8,363 nt of DNA from Anaerolineales bacterium (GTDB lineage: Bacteria; Chloroflexota; Anaerolineae; Promineifilales; Promineifilaceae). The notes under the pieces were generated by a model, which was given only the letters and a program-made list of their open reading frames with translations, was not told where the DNA came from and ran no database searches. Of this stretch, positions 1 to 5,558 are shown piece after piece. The stretch lies in NCBI GenBank assembly GCA_020432595.1, contig JAGQGA010000214.1:1-8363 (forward strand), read 5' to 3'. Position numbers and translations under genes: made by a program. Position 1 is the first letter of the stretch. Every line of letters begins with the position of its first letter.

Positions 1-111
1 GGCCGTTTTGTCCTCCTCCCCATCACCCCGGCCACTCGCGGCCACGGCACCCACTCTTGGCCCGCCATCTGGCAGCATCATTTGGCCGAGCTGTTAGCTA
101 CCACGGGCTAA
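1..111 (+). CDS. Partial CDS (3' end only): probable alpha/beta-fold hydrolase C-terminus
   Basis: Frame 1 is open from the first base to a TAA at 109-111, giving 36 residues. The tail contains RGHGTHSWPAIW followed by a short amphipathic helix ending in LLATTG. A Gly-His-Gly near the C-terminus followed by a Trp-containing helix resembles the end of alpha/beta hydrolases of the MetX/homoserine acetyltransferase-like type, where this His is the catalytic-triad base. The nucleophile Ser and acid Asp would lie upstream of the window, so the family call is tentative. The gene converges on the minus-strand lipoprotein gene, with 74 bp between the two stop codons. Reading this end as coding rests on the open frame, the plausible protein composition and the stop just before the gap. 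What is missing is everything needed to name a substrate. Confidence 0.5.
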   Translation, partial: GRFVLLPITPATRGHGTHSWPAIWQHHLAELLATTG

Positions 112-124
112 GGAGTATTTTTAG

Positions 125-140
125 ACAGGATTACAGGATT
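125..140. repeat. Tandem 8-bp duplication in the convergent gap
   Basis: ACAGGATT occurs twice head to tail (125-132 and 133-140) in the 74-bp gap between the two converging genes. The surrounding A/T-rich stretch (111-160) contains no open reading frame I would defend. It is a minor feature, reported because the gap contains little else. Confidence 0.5.
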
Positions 141-166
141 TATACTTGTCCGCGTTCTATATGGAG

Positions 167-184
167 CGAGGATTGGGATCCTCG
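167..184. terminator. Small hairpin between convergent genes, possible weak terminator
   Basis: CGAGGAT (167-173) is the exact inverse complement of ATCCTCG (178-184), with a TGGG loop. The hairpin sits 1 bp beyond the minus-strand stop codon (186-188) and about 55 bp beyond the plus-strand stop at 111, where a shared terminator would be expected. No T-run follows it on either strand, so it does not meet the usual intrinsic-terminator pattern and may only be a 3'-end stabilising structure. Confidence 0.3.
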
Positions 185-185
185 G

Positions 186-638
186 CTACTCATCGAGAAG
201 GCGAAAGTTGCTGATGAGCCACGTGCCCTGGCCGGATTCGATGACGCGGGGATAGTGGTAGGTGTCGTGGTAAACAAGGTGGGTGATTTCGCCTTCGGCC
301 AAAAGCGTTTGGGTGCGGGCGATCAGGGCATCAATGGCAAAGTCAGCCGGGTCGAGCTTGCTCATGATGCAGGTGCGCTGGGGCATACAATCGTGGTCAA
401 GAAAGGCCGCCACGCCATCGCGCACTTCCACAACCACGTTTTGCGGGTTCTTCTGCGGCTCGTTGTATTGAATGTCAATCAGATAACTTTGGATGTGCTG
501 TGCTTCCCAACCAGCCTTGGCCTCGGTTAGCTCTTGCTGGCGGGGGGACGGCGTTGGGGGAATGGGAGAAACGGCCGTTTCGCCTCCACCACAACCAACC
601 AACAATAACACCAACAACAGCCCATAAACTCGTTTCAT
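186..638 (-). CDS. DUF6174-like lipoprotein (150 aa)
   Basis: The protein opens with a type II signal peptide: positive residues MKR, a hydrophobic stretch (residues 4-14) and a lipobox LVGC with the lipidated Cys at 16. A Gly/Pro/Ser-rich tether follows (17-35). It should therefore be membrane-anchored on the outer face of the cytoplasmic membrane. The mature part has a Trp-44 helix, a strand around QSYLIDIQY (50-58), a V-rich strand with a DG turn (VVVEVRDGV, 68-76), two Cys (84 and 90) that could form a disulphide, and a C-terminal VYHDTYHYPRVI segment. This order (helix, SY strand, V-x-V-x-DG, Tyr-Pro-x-x-I near the end) resembles DUF6174, a small secreted domain of unknown function. The start is the ATG at 638, supported by the signal peptide beginning there. 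It is the second gene of a likely two-gene minus-strand unit. The DUF assignment is from memory of the pattern. Confidence 0.85.
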   Translation of the reverse strand: MKRVYGLLLVLLLVGCGGGETAVSPIPPTPSPRQQELTEAKAGWEAQHIQSYLIDIQYNEPQKNPQNVVVEVRDGVAAFLDHDCMPQRTCIMSKLDPADFAIDALIARTQTLLAEGEITHLVYHDTYHYPRVIESGQGTWLISNFRLLDE

Positions 639-647
639 CTTCTTGCC

Positions 648-1106
648 CTACCGGTGAATTTGCGCCACACTGTTACGAAGCTCGACATAGATCGGGTGGA
701 GGTGGGTAATAATTTGCGCCATTCGTTGCCCTAATTCAGCCTGATAGTCGGTGGTTAACGGCCGTTCTGGTACCACCTCATAAATCTTCGTCCACCCCTT
801 ATCCCACATCTCCGCCTCCATCTGCTCCCCCAACACATCCTTAATCTCAAACAAATGCCGCCGGAAGCCGCGCAGCAGCAGCATATTGAGGTGCTTGTCA
901 GTCGCTTCGCAATGAAAACCCAGTTCCCAACCGTTGTGGCGATAGGCACGAGACATTTCATAATGGAGCCGAGGCTCACCATAATGGAACTGTAGCAGCC
1001 ACTGCCACGGCTGCCGCGTCTGGATTTTTTGCAGCGCGGCTGGCAAATACGGTAACACCTGCTCCGGCATCGTTTGCATAAACTTTTTTTGACTTAAGTT
1101 GCTCAT
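648..1106 (-). CDS. Conserved-looking hypothetical protein (152 aa)
   Basis: I do not recognise this gene. It encodes a soluble protein with no signal peptide or membrane segment, rich in aromatic and charged residues. Visible blocks are a helix-rich N-terminus, a central beta-like part (WQWLLQFHYGEPRLHYEM, about 33-50) continuing into YRHNGWELGFHCEA, then LLLRGFRRHLFEIKDVLGEQ and a C-terminal helix with GQRMAQIITHLHPIYVELR. The His/Trp/Arg-dense centre could bind nucleic acid or a nucleotide, but that is a guess. The stop lies 9 bp upstream of the lipoprotein start, so the two genes are probably co-transcribed. The chosen start at 1106 lacks an obvious Shine-Dalgarno sequence; Met-10 is an alternative. 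The gene carries one AACGGCCGTT copy (757-766), read as Arg-Pro-Leu on this strand. Confidence 0.75.
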   Translation of the reverse strand: MSNLSQKKFMQTMPEQVLPYLPAALQKIQTRQPWQWLLQFHYGEPRLHYEMSRAYRHNGWELGFHCEATDKHLNMLLLRGFRRHLFEIKDVLGEQMEAEMWDKGWTKIYEVVPERPLTTDYQAELGQRMAQIITHLHPIYVELRNSVAQIHR

Positions 1107-1261
1107 CGTCTTGAAAGTGCAGACACAAGCGATGTATTTGCCCGATACAGGCTAAACAAATGCACCTGCCTCCACACGATAGCATAAGTATAGAGCGAAA
1201 ATGAGAGACGTGCAGGATGTTTATGAATGATGACTAAATTGGGCAAAAATTCACGCAATTT
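1107..1261. other. Divergent intergenic region
   Basis: These 155 bp separate the minus-strand pair from the histidine kinase gene and should hold promoters for both directions. Candidates are weak: a minus-strand TATACT -10-like hexamer at 1187-1192 without a good -35 partner, and A/T-rich sequence at 1220-1262 for the plus strand. Just inside the longest kinase frame, CTATT-ac-AATAG (1284-1295) is a small inverted repeat overlapping a TACAAT -10-like hexamer (1289-1294). If that is the real promoter, the kinase starts at a later ATG than 1262. Confidence 0.3.
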
Positions 1262-2560
1262 ATGCGCCAGGTCATAGATTTTTTCTATTACAATAGGGGT
1301 CAGAATTGTGTTGTGGGAGCCATGCCTGAGATATGGTTTCCTGCAAGCGTGATGACAAAACTAATGGTTAATTGGTATGACGTGGAGCGTCAGACGACGC
1401 AGCATCAGACGACGCAGCATCAGACGACGCAGCATCAACAAGCACACTGGGCTGTGCTGGCAGAACTGGGTGAGCAGCTAACCAGGGCAGCATCTTTGCC
1501 TGAACTTACGGCATGGGTGTTAGCCACAGGCTGCCAACTCATGAACGCCAGCGACGGTTATTTGCTGCTGATTGATGCGGCAACAGGCGCATTAGCGGTG
1601 GTTGCCCAGCAGGGCAAACGGCCGTTAAACGCCACCACGCTCGCCTACCAAACCTGCCAAACCGGCGAGGCCGTGATACATAACCAGCACTCAGGGGAAT
1701 GTGCGCTGGTTGTGCCACTGCAAACGCTGGGGCAAACGGTGGGAGCCATTCACGTTGAACGGGCAACCTGGTTCACGGCCGATGATCTCGACCTGCTGGT
1801 GTTGGCGGCAAATATGACCGCCGGAACCATTCAGCAGTTGCGAGTGAGTGAGGCCTTGGCGCAGCTACAGCAGGCCAAAAGTGCCTACATCTCAACGGTT
1901 ACACATGAGATGCGGCTACCGTTAACGGCCGTTAAAGGGTACGTTGATCTGATGTCGAACGAACTGGTGGGGCCGCTCACCCAGCAGCAGCGCGAGTTCG
2001 TAACCATCATTCAGCGCAACGTGCGCCGCATGAGCAACCTGCTGCGCGATTTGTCGCAAATCAATCGGTTGGAAAGTGGGCAACTGCGGTTGGAAAAACG
2101 GCCGTTTGCCCTGCCCGAACTGGTGGAAAAAGTAGCCGAACAATTTGCCGAACGACTAAACGGCCGTTGTCAAACCCTCACCCTCCACCTCCCCGCCAAT
2201 CTCCCACCCGTCTGCGCCGACCCAGAGTGCGTCACGCAAATTCTCGCCAGCTTACTGAGCAACGCCTATAAATTTACGCCGTCGGGCGGCCACATCACCC
2301 TCACCCTTGCGTCAACCCCAGTCGCGGTGGAAGTGGTCATCGCCGACACCGGCATCGGCATTGCCGAAGCCGACCATCCCCATCTGTTTTCGCAGTTCTT
2401 CCGCGCCACCAGCGACTTGGTGCGCGAACAAAGCGGTTGGGGGCTTGGCCTGTATCTCGTGAAAAAGCTGGTTGAAGTGCAAGGCGGCACCATTAGCTGC
2501 CAGAGTTTGCCAAACCAGGGAAGCACTTTTACCTTTACGTTACCGCTCGCCAACCGGTAG
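1262..2560 (+). CDS. Soluble GAF-domain sensor histidine kinase
   Basis: The protein autophosphorylates on His and passes the phosphate to a response regulator. Numbering is from the longest start (432 aa). The order is: an unusual N-terminus with three QTTQH pentapeptides (44-58), a GAF-like sensor domain (about 63-190), a short coiled linker, a HisKA dimerisation domain with H-box STVTHEMRLPLT (phospho-accepting His-215), and a HATPase_c domain. The HATPase_c domain has N-box LLSNAYKF (Asn-334), G1 box DTGIGI (362-367), F-box LFSQFF and G2 box SGWGLGLYLV (391-400). The H-box has Leu where Thr is usual in SHELRTPLT, and the G2 box has Trp before GLGL. No membrane segment is seen, so it should be cytosolic. 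No response regulator is adjacent, making it an orphan. The start is uncertain: no candidate (1262, 1322, 1352, 1364) has well-spaced SD. The first 35 residues look unlike protein, and I favour a downstream start. Four AACGGCCGTT copies lie inside. Confidence 0.93.
   Translation: MRQVIDFFYYNRGQNCVVGAMPEIWFPASVMTKLMVNWYDVERQTTQHQTTQHQTTQHQQAHWAVLAELGEQLTRAASLPELTAWVLATGCQLMNASDGYLLLIDAATGALAVVAQQGKRPLNATTLAYQTCQTGEAVIHNQHSGECALVVPLQTLGQTVGAIHVERATWFTADDLDLLVLAANMTAGTIQQLRVSEALAQLQQAKSAYISTVTHEMRLPLTAVKGYVDLMSNELVGPLTQQQREFVTIIQRNVRRMSNLLRDLSQINRLESGQLRLEKRPFALPELVEKVAEQFAERLNGRCQTLTLHLPANLPPVCADPECVTQILASLLSNAYKFTPSGGHITLTLASTPVAVEVVIADTGIGIAEADHPHLFSQFFRATSDLVREQSGWGLGLYLVKKLVEVQGGTISCQSLPNQGSTFTFTLPLANR
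1391..1435 (+). repeat. In-frame 15-bp tandem repeat, three perfect copies
   Basis: The unit CAGACGACGCAGCAT occurs at 1391-1405, 1406-1420 and 1421-1435 without a mismatch, followed by a partial unit. The unit is five codons, so it adds Gln-Thr-Thr-Gln-His per copy and never shifts the frame. It lies just before the GAF domain of the kinase. Complete identity of the copies, including third codon positions, points to recent slippage expansion. Confidence 0.9.
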
Positions 2561-2593
2561 ACGTAACATCGTACCCCTTATTCCTGACAGGCA

Positions 2594-2607
2594 CCCCCTT
2601 TGTGGGG
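2594..2607. repeat. Small C/G hairpin after the kinase gene
   Basis: CCCCC (2594-2598) faces GGGG (2604-2607) across a TTTGT loop, about 35 bp after the kinase stop. No T-run follows on the plus strand, so a terminator role is weak. Read on the minus strand the element is CCCCACAAAGGGGG, nearly the same as the hairpin after the rarA-like gene at 5431-5445. Confidence 0.4.
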
Positions 2608-2631
2608 AAAACTATGTTTGGCTGCCTAAGG

Positions 2632-2659
2632 TTTACTGCCAGCCAAGCGTAGGTATAAT
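2632..2659 (+). promoter_or_regulatory. Sigma-70-like promoter for the 106-aa gene
   Basis: A perfect TATAAT (2654-2659) is preceded by TTTACT (2632-2637, four of six matches to TTGACA) with a 16-bp spacer. The predicted start of transcription near 2666 leaves a leader of about 20 nt carrying a GAGAGGA Shine-Dalgarno (2671-2677) 7 nt before the ATG at 2685. This is the cleanest promoter plus ribosome-binding-site arrangement in the window. Confidence 0.6.
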
Positions 2660-2684
2660 TAACCATACCTGAGAGGAACATATC

Positions 2685-3005
2685 ATGATGCAAAGCACCG
2701 CATTGGGCTACAAACTTTTGTTAACCTACGATGTCAACACCGACGACCTGCAAGAATATTACCAATTTGTGATGGGGCGCTATTTGCCCGCCATGCGCTC
2801 GTTGGGCATGGAAATGAGTGAAGCATGGCACACTGCCTATGGCAATGCCCCCAACCGGCGCATCGGCTTTATTTGCAGTGAGCGCGACACGGTGGACGAC
2901 CTGATGGAAAATGAGACGTGGCAATCGCTCAACGATCATTTGCAGCGTTATGTCACCGACTTTTCCTACAAAGTGGTGCGTTACCGGGGTGGCTTTCAAA
3001 TTTAG
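2685..3005 (+). CDS. Small protein of unknown function, possible alpha/beta-barrel fold (106 aa)
   Basis: I do not recognise a named family. The protein begins MMQSTALGYKLLLTYDV and alternates a beta strand (YKLLLTYDV, 9-17), a long helix (DDLQEYYQFVMGRYLPAM, about 20-37), a strand containing Trp and His (EAWHTAYG), another strand (RRIGFICSE), a helix (VDDLMENETWQSLNDHLQRYV) and a C-terminal strand (YKVVRYRGGFQI). A beta-alpha-beta-beta-alpha-beta order of about 100 residues, with a W-x-x-L-x-x-x-L helix near the end, is what dimeric ferredoxin-like (Dabb/NIPSNAP/ABM-type) proteins look like. That fold suggestion is inference. Start choice is well supported by GAGAGGA 7 nt upstream; a second ATG follows immediately. 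It has its own promoter and is flanked by unrelated genes, so it is probably monocistronic. It should be soluble and cytosolic. Confidence 0.85.
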   Translation: MMQSTALGYKLLLTYDVNTDDLQEYYQFVMGRYLPAMRSLGMEMSEAWHTAYGNAPNRRIGFICSERDTVDDLMENETWQSLNDHLQRYVTDFSYKVVRYRGGFQI

Positions 3006-3080
3006 CCACTAACTGAACCAGGCGGGGTGAGCCAACAGCCGTCTGTTCTAACAATTGTATATTGGCGTGCGTGAGGTGTG

Positions 3081-3102
3081 GGGAAAAACGGCCGTTTTTC
3101 CC
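3081..3102. repeat. 22-bp perfect palindrome built on the iterated AACGGCCGTT core
   Basis: From GGGAAAAACGG (3081-3091) through CCGTTTTTCCC (3092-3102) the sequence equals its own reverse complement. It lies in the 175-bp gap between the 106-aa gene and the rarA-like gene, and is the only intergenic complete copy of the AACGGCCGTT family in the window. As RNA it could fold as a 9-bp stem with a GGCC loop, with A and T tracts on either side of the GC core. It might be a two-way terminator, an operator for a symmetric protein, or simply an extended copy of the iterated motif. Confidence 0.75.
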
Positions 3103-3147
3103 ATCTCGCCCATTTCCACTTGCCCTTGTGAAACCCACCGGGAATTG

Positions 3148-3174
3148 GTGACAATCTAAGCATGGATATACAAT
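3148..3174 (+). promoter_or_regulatory. Candidate promoter for the rarA-like gene, possibly giving a leaderless mRNA
   Basis: TACAAT (3169-3174) resembles a -10 element and GTGACA (3148-3153) a -35 element, with a short 15-bp spacer. TTGGTG at 3145-3150 is an alternative with an 18-bp spacer. If the -10 is real, transcription would begin about 7 nt later, at or next to the ATG at 3181. The gene also lacks a properly spaced Shine-Dalgarno, as expected for a leaderless start. Confidence 0.35.
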
Positions 3175-3180
3175 CCAGGC

Positions 3181-5427
3181 ATGGATAATCTCTTCACCCA
3201 CGGCCGCAAAGCCCAAATTGAAAAAGAGTCACCGCTGGCAAACCGGATGCGGCCGCGCACGCTGGATGAATACGTCGGGCAAGACCACATCATCGGTCCC
3301 GGCCGACTGCTGCGCCGCGCCATTCAAGCCGACCAGCTTTCTTCGCTCATCTTCTATGGCCCGCCCGGCACCGGCAAAACGACGCTGGCGATGGTCATTG
3401 CCAACAGCACCCAAAGCCACTTTATCACCATCAACGCTGTTTTGGCCGGGGTGAAGGAGATTCGGGAGGCGATTGACGAGGCGCGGGAGCGGCGGGAGTT
3501 GTATGGGCAGCGGACAACGCTGTTTGTGGACGAGGTGCATCGCTGGAACAAGGCGCAGCAGGATGCGCTGCTGCCTCACGTGGAAAAAGGCACCATCATT
3601 TTGATTGGGGCGACCACCGAGAATCCGTATTTTGAGGTCAATAAAGCGTTAGTGAGCCGCAGCCGCATTTTTCAATTACGGCCGTTAACCCCCGACGACC
3701 TGCACCAAATTGCCCGCCAAGCTCTCAACGACCCCGAACGGGGGTACGGCCAGCTTCATGTCCAAATCAGCGACGAAGCCATTGGACATTTGGTTGATGT
3801 TGCCAACGGGGATGCGCGGGGGGTGCTGAATGCGTTGGAATTGGCGGTGGAAACCACGCCGCCCAATGAGGCCGGGGTCGTTGTTGTCAATTTGGACGTG
3901 GCTGAAGAATCAATCCAGCAGCGGGCGGTGCTGTATGACAAGGACGGCGATACCCATTACGACACCATTTCCGCCTTTATCAAAAGCCTGCGCGGCTCCG
4001 ACCCCGATGCCGCGCTTTACTGGATGGCAAAAATGCACTATGCCGGGGAAGATGCCCGCTTTATCTTCCGGCGCATGGCGATTTTAGCCAGCGAAGACGT
4101 GGGGCTAGCCGACCCGCAGGCGCTGGCGGTGGTAATGAGCTGCTGGGAGTCGTATGAACGGATTGGGATGCCGGAGGGGCGTTTCCCGCTGGCGCAGGCG
4201 GCACTTTATCTGGCAACCTGCCCTAAATCCAACTCCGCGCTGGGCTTTTTTGATGCGATTGCCGCCGTGGAAGCAGAGCAGGAGTCGGATGTGCCAAACC
4301 ATTTGAAAGACAGCAACCGGGACAAGGAGGGGTTTGGACACGGACAGGGGTATCTGTATCCCCATGCTTATCGTGACCATTGGGTGGCGCAGCAATATTT
4401 GCCCGATGGGTTGCAGGGGAAGCTGTTTTATCAGCCCAATGACCAGGGGTATGAACGGCAAATTCGGGAGCAGGTAGCGCGGTGGCGCGAGGCGCAGTTG
4501 GCGGCGATGGTGGAGAGTGGGGCGTGGGGTGTGGAGAGTGGGGAAGTGCTGACCACAAGCCCCGTTAGTAAAGGGCGGGAGGCGTGGTTGCAGCGAACGA
4601 TTGCGAACAGTGGTCAGCAGTTGGCGGCGGTGCGGGAGCGGATTTTTGCGCTGGCGGGGGTGCAGCGGCACCAATTGCTGCTGGATTTGAACGCGGGGAG
4701 TGGGCTGCTAACGTGGGAGGCGGTGCGGCAAGCGCCGGAAGGGGGCATATGGGCGTTGGCGGCGGACACGACCAGCGGGGAGGCGTTGCGGCAGTTGGCG
4801 GAACGATTGCCCGCGTTGGAGCGTCCCACCGTGTTGGTTGGCACCCTGCTCGATTTAGGCCACCTGCTGGCACTGCGCGGCGAGGAAGCGGTGCGATTTG
4901 ACCGTGTGGTGGGGCGTAATCCGTTTTTACGGCCGGAAACGCGCACGGTGGCGGGGCTGGTGGAATTGCGGGGGTGGATGCTGCCAAACTCTCGTTTAGC
5001 TCTCGCCCAAACTATTCCCCAACGCGGCCAGCGACTTTACCAACTGGTGCCGTGGCCGACCGACCTGGCCAGCCTGTACCAGCAGGTGGCAGCGGCCGAG
5101 GAAGCGATTTATGCCAACCCAAATGATGATTTGGTCAATTGGAATGAGCAGGATTTAGCCCAACTGTTTGTGGCAGCAGGCTGGCAGGATGCAGAACTGC
5201 AACTGGAAACGCAAACGGAGCAGCGGCGGATCACGGCGGGGCAGTTGGATCGCTGGTTTGGGGAGGGGGAAAACGGCCGTTTATCCTATGCCCAACAGCT
5301 ACAGCAAGGGGGCGTTACCGTTGAAGGCATTAAACAAGTGGAGCAGCTTTATCGGCGGCAGCTACAGGGGCAGGTGGTGGGGTGGAAAACGGCCGTTTGT
5401 ATCCTCACCGCTGTAAAAGATAAGTGA
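3181..5427 (+). CDS. rarA: RarA/MgsA-type AAA+ ATPase fused to a methyltransferase-like domain (748 aa)
   Basis: RarA proteins are clamp-loader-like AAA+ ATPases that act at stalled replication forks. Residues 1-435 match a whole RarA: Walker A GPPGTGKT (60-67), Walker B TLFVDEVH (113-120), sensor 1 GATTEN (143-148), arginine-finger segment SRSRIF (159-164), sensor 2 GDARGVLNALE (210-220), then the helical tetramerisation part with SEDVGLADPQAL, CPKSNSA and GYLYPHAY. Usual RarA ends near 420-450 residues; here about 310 more follow. After a Gly/Ser/Val linker (443-465), residues 480-740 contain LLLDLNAGSGLLTWEAV (499-515), like SAM-binding motif I of class I methyltransferases, and FDRVVGRNPFL (573-583) where motif IV would be. 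The N-PP-Y/F catalytic form is absent, so the domain may not methylate anything. It ends with IYANPNDDLVNW and WFGEGENGRLSYAQQL blocks. The start is ATG 3181, fitting the canonical RarA N-terminus. It stands alone between unrelated genes. Confidence 0.93.
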   Translation: MDNLFTHGRKAQIEKESPLANRMRPRTLDEYVGQDHIIGPGRLLRRAIQADQLSSLIFYGPPGTGKTTLAMVIANSTQSHFITINAVLAGVKEIREAIDEARERRELYGQRTTLFVDEVHRWNKAQQDALLPHVEKGTIILIGATTENPYFEVNKALVSRSRIFQLRPLTPDDLHQIARQALNDPERGYGQLHVQISDEAIGHLVDVANGDARGVLNALELAVETTPPNEAGVVVVNLDVAEESIQQRAVLYDKDGDTHYDTISAFIKSLRGSDPDAALYWMAKMHYAGEDARFIFRRMAILASEDVGLADPQALAVVMSCWESYERIGMPEGRFPLAQAALYLATCPKSNSALGFFDAIAAVEAEQESDVPNHLKDSNRDKEGFGHGQGYLYPHAYRDHWVAQQYLPDGLQGKLFYQPNDQGYERQIREQVARWREAQLAAMVESGAWGVESGEVLTTSPVSKGREAWLQRTIANSGQQLAAVRERIFALAGVQRHQLLLDLNAGSGLLTWEAVRQAPEGGIWALAADTTSGEALRQLAERLPALERPTVLVGTLLDLGHLLALRGEEAVRFDRVVGRNPFLRPETRTVAGLVELRGWMLPNSRLALAQTIPQRGQRLYQLVPWPTDLASLYQQVAAAEEAIYANPNDDLVNWNEQDLAQLFVAAGWQDAELQLETQTEQRRITAGQLDRWFGEGENGRLSYAQQLQQGGVTVEGIKQVEQLYRRQLQGQVVGWKTAVCILTAVKDK
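4510..4543 (+). repeat. 13-bp direct repeat at the junction of the rarA-like fusion
   Basis: GTGGAGAGTGGGG occurs at 4510-4522 and again at 4531-4543, 21 bp apart and in the same codon phase, so the protein reads VESG twice (444-447 and 451-454). It lies exactly between the RarA part and the methyltransferase-like part, and looks like low-complexity spacer DNA rather than a folded domain. Confidence 0.8.
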
Positions 5428-5430
5428 AAC

Positions 5431-5457
5431 CCCACAAAAGGGGGTAGCCATGCCCCC
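5431..5457 (+). terminator. Competing hairpins after the rarA-like gene, possible terminator
   Basis: Just past the TGA at 5425-5427, CCCC and GGGG can pair across ACAAAAG. The same G-run (GGGGGTA, 5440-5446) can instead pair with TGCCCCC (5451-5457) across a GCCA loop, including one G-U. The two folds are mutually exclusive. The downstream sequence (GCGTTCTGTT) has no solid T-run, so intrinsic termination is only a possibility. Confidence 0.35.
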
Positions 5458-5558
5458 GCGTTCTGTTATACAATAACCCCCTGACAGCGGTGCGGGAGCC
5501 TGATTCAAGCATTGTAGTGGATCATATATTGTTAACAAGACGCATCCTGGAAGAAATA

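Noticed and set aside
57..530. Plus-strand open frame of 157 codons
   Set aside because: It lies mostly opposite the lipoprotein gene, which has a clear signal peptide and lipobox. The plus-strand product is low-complexity with no recognisable order.
1391..1435. Short CRISPR-like array
   Set aside because: The units are contiguous 15-mers with no spacers and lie in frame inside a gene.
2472..2672. Plus-strand open frame of 66 codons spanning the end of the kinase gene
   Set aside because: It overlaps the conserved kinase C-terminus in another frame, runs through the promoter region and has no recognisable features.
4105..4674. Minus-strand open frame of 189 codons inside the rarA-like gene
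   Set aside because: The protein is dominated by Pro, Arg and Leu, typical of the antisense of GC-rich coding DNA, while the plus strand carries the conserved RarA motifs.
4565..4987. Minus-strand open frame of 140 codons
   Set aside because: It is very Ala/Pro-rich and antisense to the methyltransferase-like domain, so it is a composition artefact.
5490..5558. GTG start extending the amidohydrolase by 23 residues
   Set aside because: The added residues are not typical of M20 proteins, and ATG 5559 gives the usual length.
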